From the NCBI GenBank assembly GCA_019637615.1, contig JAHBVJ010000004.1, forward strand, positions 248,001-312,000: DNA of 64,000 nt, in the 5' to 3' direction. Position numbers and translations under genes: made by a program. This DNA comes from Anaerolineae bacterium. Its GTDB lineage: Bacteria; Chloroflexota; Anaerolineae; Aggregatilineales; UBA2796. Below, in pieces: positions 60,756-64,000 of the stretch (position 1 is the stretch's first letter; each line of letters starts with the position of its first letter). Under the pieces are notes generated by a model. The model was not told the DNA's origin. It searched no databases and was given only the letters and a program-made list of their open reading frames with translations.

Positions 60756-62067
60756 ACAGCTTCAACAACTGCTCGGTTATGATCCCGCCAAAGTCTTGGC
60801 CTGTACGGGGGGCTGCGAAGTCCTCCGTGCCATCGTCCTCAGCGCGTTGATTTTCTTCACGCTGTTGACGGGCTTTGCGTACACCACCGTCTTGGAGCGC
60901 CGCTTGCTGGCCTTCTTGCAAGACCGCATCGGCCCCAACCGCGCTGGCCCGCTCGGCTTGCTGCAACCTGTCGCGGACGGCCTCAAGCTGATCTTCAAAG
61001 AAGATGTTATTCCAGCGGGTGCTGACCGCACGGTGTACGTCCTCGCGCCGATCATGAAGACGATCCCCGCGCTGCTGGTCGTCGCGACCATACCGCTCGG
61101 TCCGCCAATTGTGTTGCCGTGGTTCGATGGCAACTGGTACCGCATCCCGCTTGATCTGGCGAATGTGAATGTCGGTGTGCTATACATCCTCGCGTGGCTC
61201 AGTCTCGGCACCTACGGCATTGTGCTGGCGGGTTGGTCGAGCAACAACAAGTACAGTATGCTCGGCGGACTGCGTGCCTCGGCGCAAATGCTCAGTTACG
61301 AATTGAGCCTCGGTCTGACGATGGCAGTGCCGATCATGATCACTGGCTCGATGAGCGTCGCTACCATCATCGCCGCACAGGGTGGCGTGCCCATCCTCGG
61401 CTGGTTCGTGTTCCAGAACCCCGTGTCTGCGTTGATCTTGTGTATCGCGCTGCTGGCGGAAGTCAACCGCGCGCCGTTCGACTTGCCTGAAGCTGAGTCG
61501 GAACTCACGGCGGGCTACCACACCGAGTACAGCGGCATGAAATTCGCGCTGTTCTTCATGGCGGAATACATCAGCATGATCTCGGTCAGCATGATCGCGG
61601 TCGCTATGTTCTTCGGTGGTTATCACTTCTTCTTCGTTGACCAGATTCCGCTGCTTGGCCCGTTGGTCTACATCGTCAAGGTGATCATCGCCCTGTCCGT
61701 GATGATCTGGGTACGCGCCACACTCCCACGCATCCGCTACGACCGTCTGATGGCCTTCGGCTGGAAGTTCATGCTCCCCGTCGCGCTGTTAGCAGTAGGC
61801 TGGACGGCTGTATCGTTGGTGATCGGTGACTCGTTGAACAGCAGCTCGGCCTACATCATCAGCTCGATCATTTTCCTCGTCGTGGTGTTGATTGTGGGTG
61901 CCGTCATCTGGCGTCCAAAACCCGACATGCGAGGCGATGTGGTGGCACTGCAAGAGCGCGGCGCGGGCTGGATGATCCTGACTATCGTGGGCGGGCTGTT
62001 GAGCATCCCGTTCCGGCTATTCGGGTTCATCGGCAGTGTGTTGCGTAATCTCGCACCACGCAGCTAA
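60748..62067 (+). CDS. nuoH: NADH-quinone oxidoreductase subunit H
   Basis: 439 residues with eight or more helices. FLQDRIGPNRAGPLGLLQPV and ADGLKLIFKEDVIPAGADR are the quinone-loop region. Also AEVNRAPFDLPEAESELTAG and YHTEYSGMKFALFFMAEY, and ATLPRIRYDRLMAFGWKFML. It connects the membrane and peripheral arms. About 100 residues longer than E. coli NuoH at the C-terminus, with two extra hydrophobic segments. Confidence 0.96.
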   Translation: MLEQLQQLLGYDPAKVLACTGGCEVLRAIVLSALIFFTLLTGFAYTTVLERRLLAFLQDRIGPNRAGPLGLLQPVADGLKLIFKEDVIPAGADRTVYVLAPIMKTIPALLVVATIPLGPPIVLPWFDGNWYRIPLDLANVNVGVLYILAWLSLGTYGIVLAGWSSNNKYSMLGGLRASAQMLSYELSLGLTMAVPIMITGSMSVATIIAAQGGVPILGWFVFQNPVSALILCIALLAEVNRAPFDLPEAESELTAGYHTEYSGMKFALFFMAEYISMISVSMIAVAMFFGGYHFFFVDQIPLLGPLVYIVKVIIALSVMIWVRATLPRIRYDRLMAFGWKFMLPVALLAVGWTAVSLVIGDSLNSSSAYIISSIIFLVVVLIVGAVIWRPKPDMRGDVVALQERGAGWMILTIVGGLLSIPFRLFGFIGSVLRNLAPRS

Positions 62068-62085
62068 TATCGGATCAATCATGGT

Positions 62086-62108
62086 GGGCGGGGTGACTAT
62101 CCCCGTCC
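62086..62108 (+). terminator. Stem-loop in the nuoH-nuoI junction
   Basis: GGGCGGGG (62086-62093) and CCCCGTCC (62101-62108), 8-bp stem with one G-U pair and a 7-nt loop. No U-tract. Confidence 0.45.
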
Positions 62109-62150
62109 AGCGAAAACCAGATCATCGGTTTATCGTGTGGGGTTAGGAAT

Positions 62151-62657
62151 ATGAACTTTCTACGTGAAATTATGAAGGGCTTTGCGACGACCGGCAGCCA
62201 CCTGTTGCAAGACCCCGTGACTATTAGCTACCCTGAGCAAGAACGCCCCGTGCGTGAACGCTTCAAGGGTCGCCATCAACTGAAACGCTATGACAACGGC
62301 CTCGAAAAGTGCATCGGTTGCGCCTTGTGTGCGGCGGCTTGCCCCGCCGACGCGATCTGGGTCGAGGCGGCGGAAAACACCGACGAACAGCGCTTCAGCC
62401 CCGGCGAGCGCTATGCCAAGACCTACGAGATCAACATGCTGCGCTGCATCTTCTGCGGTTATTGCGAAGATGCCTGCCCGACCGAAGCCATCGTCCTTGA
62501 GCATGACTACCGCTTGGCTTTCACCAACCGCCGCGACGCGATCTACACCAAAGACATGCTGATCGTGCCGCCGCCGGACGGCAAACCCGCCACGCCGCAG
62601 ACTGTCGAACCCGGCGTCTATACACGCTCGATCCCCGATATGGAAAATCCCAAGTAA
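62151..62657 (+). CDS. nuoI: NADH-quinone oxidoreductase subunit I
   Basis: 168 residues with two ferredoxin motifs, CIGCALCAAACPADAI and CIFCGYCEDACPTEAI, each Cx2Cx2Cx3C. GRHQLKRYDNGLEKCIGC is the family lead. It bridges to NuoB. It is the last nuo gene in the window; the next gene lies on the other strand. Confidence 0.96.
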   Translation: MNFLREIMKGFATTGSHLLQDPVTISYPEQERPVRERFKGRHQLKRYDNGLEKCIGCALCAAACPADAIWVEAAENTDEQRFSPGERYAKTYEINMLRCIFCGYCEDACPTEAIVLEHDYRLAFTNRRDAIYTKDMLIVPPPDGKPATPQTVEPGVYTRSIPDMENPK

Positions 62658-62667
62658 TCACACATCA

Positions 62668-62698
62668 CAGGGCGCATCGTTAAGGTGCGCTCTGTTTA
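62668..62698. terminator. Bidirectional stem-loop between nuoI and the TOPRIM gene
   Basis: CAGGGCGCA (62668-62676) and TGCGCTCTG (62686-62694), 9-bp stem with one G-U and a 9-nt loop, then TTTACT. It stands between convergent genes and may end the nuo transcript after nuoI. Confidence 0.6.
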
Positions 62699-63292
62699 CT
62701 CATCCTCCACCAGCCGCTTCAAACATTCAATAGAGCGCCGCAAGCTCTCACTATTTTCAGCCGCTTGGTCAGGATTCCAATGATTACTGGCAAAATCAAT
62801 CAGACTTGCCGCGTAAGCAATGCCTGTTGCGCGTCCGCTGCCTTCGCGGGGCACCATATTGGCAATGATCGCCCGCTTCTTCGATTTCCGTGCCAAGTTC
62901 ACCATTTCCAGTTTCGGATCATCCAACGCTTCAGGGTCTTTAGGAACTAGCGCGACAGATACTCCTAGAAACCGTGCAATATTCTCGCGGTCGGCAAGAA
63001 ACCACGCCTCCAATTTGCGTACTGCGATCCGAAAGCACATGGTATCAGCAGGGTCAGCTAACCATGCATTCTTGGCTTTGACAGCGCAATCAAAATCAAG
63101 ATCAAGGTCAACGAGGACAACCCACGGGCTGAATTGCGCGGCCTGATTATAGTTTACTAGGCGCTTGAGGAGATGCTTTTTGTTCTCAATAGTGACTATC
63201 TGACTTGGCTCAGCCTTGATATGCGCAATAAGCTGAGCAAGAGCAGCCTGATCTGTAATCCCTTCCACTACGCCAGATACGGAAACAGGCAT
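62696..63292 (-). CDS. DUF4276-like TOPRIM-type protein, partner of the upstream ATPase
   Basis: 198 residues. VEGITDQAAL carries Glu10 and VVLVDLDLDFD carries Asp62, Asp64 and Asp66: the Glu plus DxD pattern of the TOPRIM fold. FRIAVRKLEAWFLAD and the SKKRAIIANMVPREGSGRAT region follow the DUF4276 layout. TOPRIM proteins paired with an OLD/AAA ATPase are often nucleases of phage-defence systems. The ATPase stop and this start share one base (TAATG), so they are translationally coupled. The nuclease role is inference. Confidence 0.78.
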   Translation of the reverse strand: MPVSVSGVVEGITDQAALAQLIAHIKAEPSQIVTIENKKHLLKRLVNYNQAAQFSPWVVLVDLDLDFDCAVKAKNAWLADPADTMCFRIAVRKLEAWFLADRENIARFLGVSVALVPKDPEALDDPKLEMVNLARKSKKRAIIANMVPREGSGRATGIAYAASLIDFASNHWNPDQAAENSESLRRSIECLKRLVEDE

Positions 63293-64000
63293 TATTGCTT
63301 CTCTGCAAATAGTGCAAGCTGAAACACATTTTTCGGCTCAGTTAGCGGCAACACGGCATCTGCCAGACTCAGATCACCACCCACTAATCGTGTGATCTCA
63401 GGAATATCTAGTGCAAGTTTTACTTCAGTTCCCTCCTGTGTGGGACGAAACACAAGTACCTCGTCAAATCCGATGCCCTCGTCTCGCAGAAGATCATTTG
63501 AGTGGGAACTCATGAGTATCTGTCGCTGAAATTTGTTATACGTTGAAGCGAATATTTGTGGAAGCCTACGAATGATGCTTGGATGTAGAGATAATTCTGG
63601 TTCTTCTAGCAATAGAGGGCCAGTACCATCCAGAATTGACCATAATAACCCCATCAAACGTAGCGTACCATCCGAAAACTGATCTTCATTCAGCCAAATG
63701 CCCTGAGGCCGCCAATGTTGATACTTTGCTTGAAGATGAGGGATACCACGTTCGTCCTTTTCAAGTCTCAGATCAATTAGCTGTGGAATGGCGATTTTCA
63801 GTGCATCTTTTATCTTCCTGAGACGAGCTTGCTGCGTAGGTATTTTCGCGGTCGCCATCTGTTCAAGGAAATCACCACCAAACGGATCATCACTACGGTT
63901 GACGCTACGTTCAGGCTCTCGAACCAATTGAGGAACGATATGTAGGTATCGTACTGCTTGGAAAAAGGTAAAGACATCCCGAAAACTGCGGTTGGCGTTG
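63292..64000 (-). CDS. AAA-type (AAA_21/OLD-like) ATPase, 5' end outside window
   Basis: The C-terminal 235 or so residues are inside the window, and the frame stays open to base 64000 (FFQAVRYLHIVPQLVREPER). The ABC-like signature FSDGTLRLMGLLW, Walker B LLLEEPELSLHP and the SSHSNDLLRDEG switch are present; the Walker A side lies outside. It belongs to the AAA_21 group of ATPases that team with TOPRIM or other effector genes. It is the upstream gene of the pair with the TOPRIM-type protein. Confidence 0.82.
   Translation of the reverse strand, partial: NANRSFRDVFTFFQAVRYLHIVPQLVREPERSVNRSDDPFGGDFLEQMATAKIPTQQARLRKIKDALKIAIPQLIDLRLEKDERGIPHLQAKYQHWRPQGIWLNEDQFSDGTLRLMGLLWSILDGTGPLLLEEPELSLHPSIIRRLPQIFASTYNKFQRQILMSSHSNDLLRDEGIGFDEVLVFRPTQEGTEVKLALDIPEITRLVGGDLSLADAVLPLTEPKNVFQLALFAEKQ

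Overview
The window looks like chromosomal DNA of a Chloroflexota bacterium, probably an Anaerolineae-like lineage. This is inferred from the mix of genes: a coenzyme F420 biosynthesis operon, a bacterial complex I operon (nuoA to nuoI), transcription terminator Rho, a WYL regulator, a CrtYcd-type lycopene cyclase domain, a PLP synthase pair, and many signal-peptide proteins carried as single genes. No rRNA, tRNA, CRISPR array, IS element or phage module was recognised. The DNA is fairly GC-rich with AT-rich intergenic pockets.

Region by region: 0-6 kb holds pdxT (cut by the window edge) and pdxS, an aldo/keto reductase, rho, and a CitE-like lyase with a MaoC hydratase. 6-15 kb holds secreted and membrane proteins, a PAS sensor kinase that lacks its phospho-histidine, a response regulator, and a dephospho-CoA kinase fused to a GNAT-like domain. 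15-31 kb is a run of enzymes and regulators: APH-like kinase, B12 radical SAM protein, haloacid dehalogenase, ABC ATPase, CorA, DUF3352 protein, O-methyltransferase, pentapeptide protein, WYL regulator, AlkZ-like protein, an M23 peptidase/methyltransferase/dehydrogenase operon, a lycopene cyclase-like domain and an atypical SDR. 31-39 kb carries an FHA protein and a 1079-residue receiver-GAF-GAF-PAS-pseudokinase-receiver-wHTH protein, followed by small enzymes. 39.5-44.5 kb is ssnA-like, npdG, cofE, a nitroreductase, cofD and cofC: the F420 operon, ending at a good terminator. 45.2-45.6 kb is a non-coding interval between convergent genes. It has a near-perfect sigma70 promoter and about eight copies of AATGATCTGA in both orientations that can fold into tandem hairpins. 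46-51 kb holds gatB, an EXLDI-family protein and an OmpR-type two-component pair flanked on both sides by the same tandem-half-site box. 51.4-62.7 kb is nuoABCDE-(GNAT)-(membrane protein)-F-(TPR-like)-GHI, with stem-loops in several junctions. The window closes with a convergent TOPRIM/ATPase gene pair of a defence-like type, whose ATPase is cut by the edge.

How the genes work together: the F420 operon makes F420 (CofC, CofD, CofE, probable dehydro-F420 reductase) and NpdG exchanges its electrons with NADP. The nuo genes form the peripheral arm and the NuoA/NuoH membrane part of complex I; nuoJKLMN are not in the window. The most unusual signals are the structured AATGATCTGA locus, the paired regulator boxes around the two-component system, the pseudokinase hybrid transcription factor and the CoaE-GNAT fusion. 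All functional statements rest on motif recognition by eye; no database search was run.
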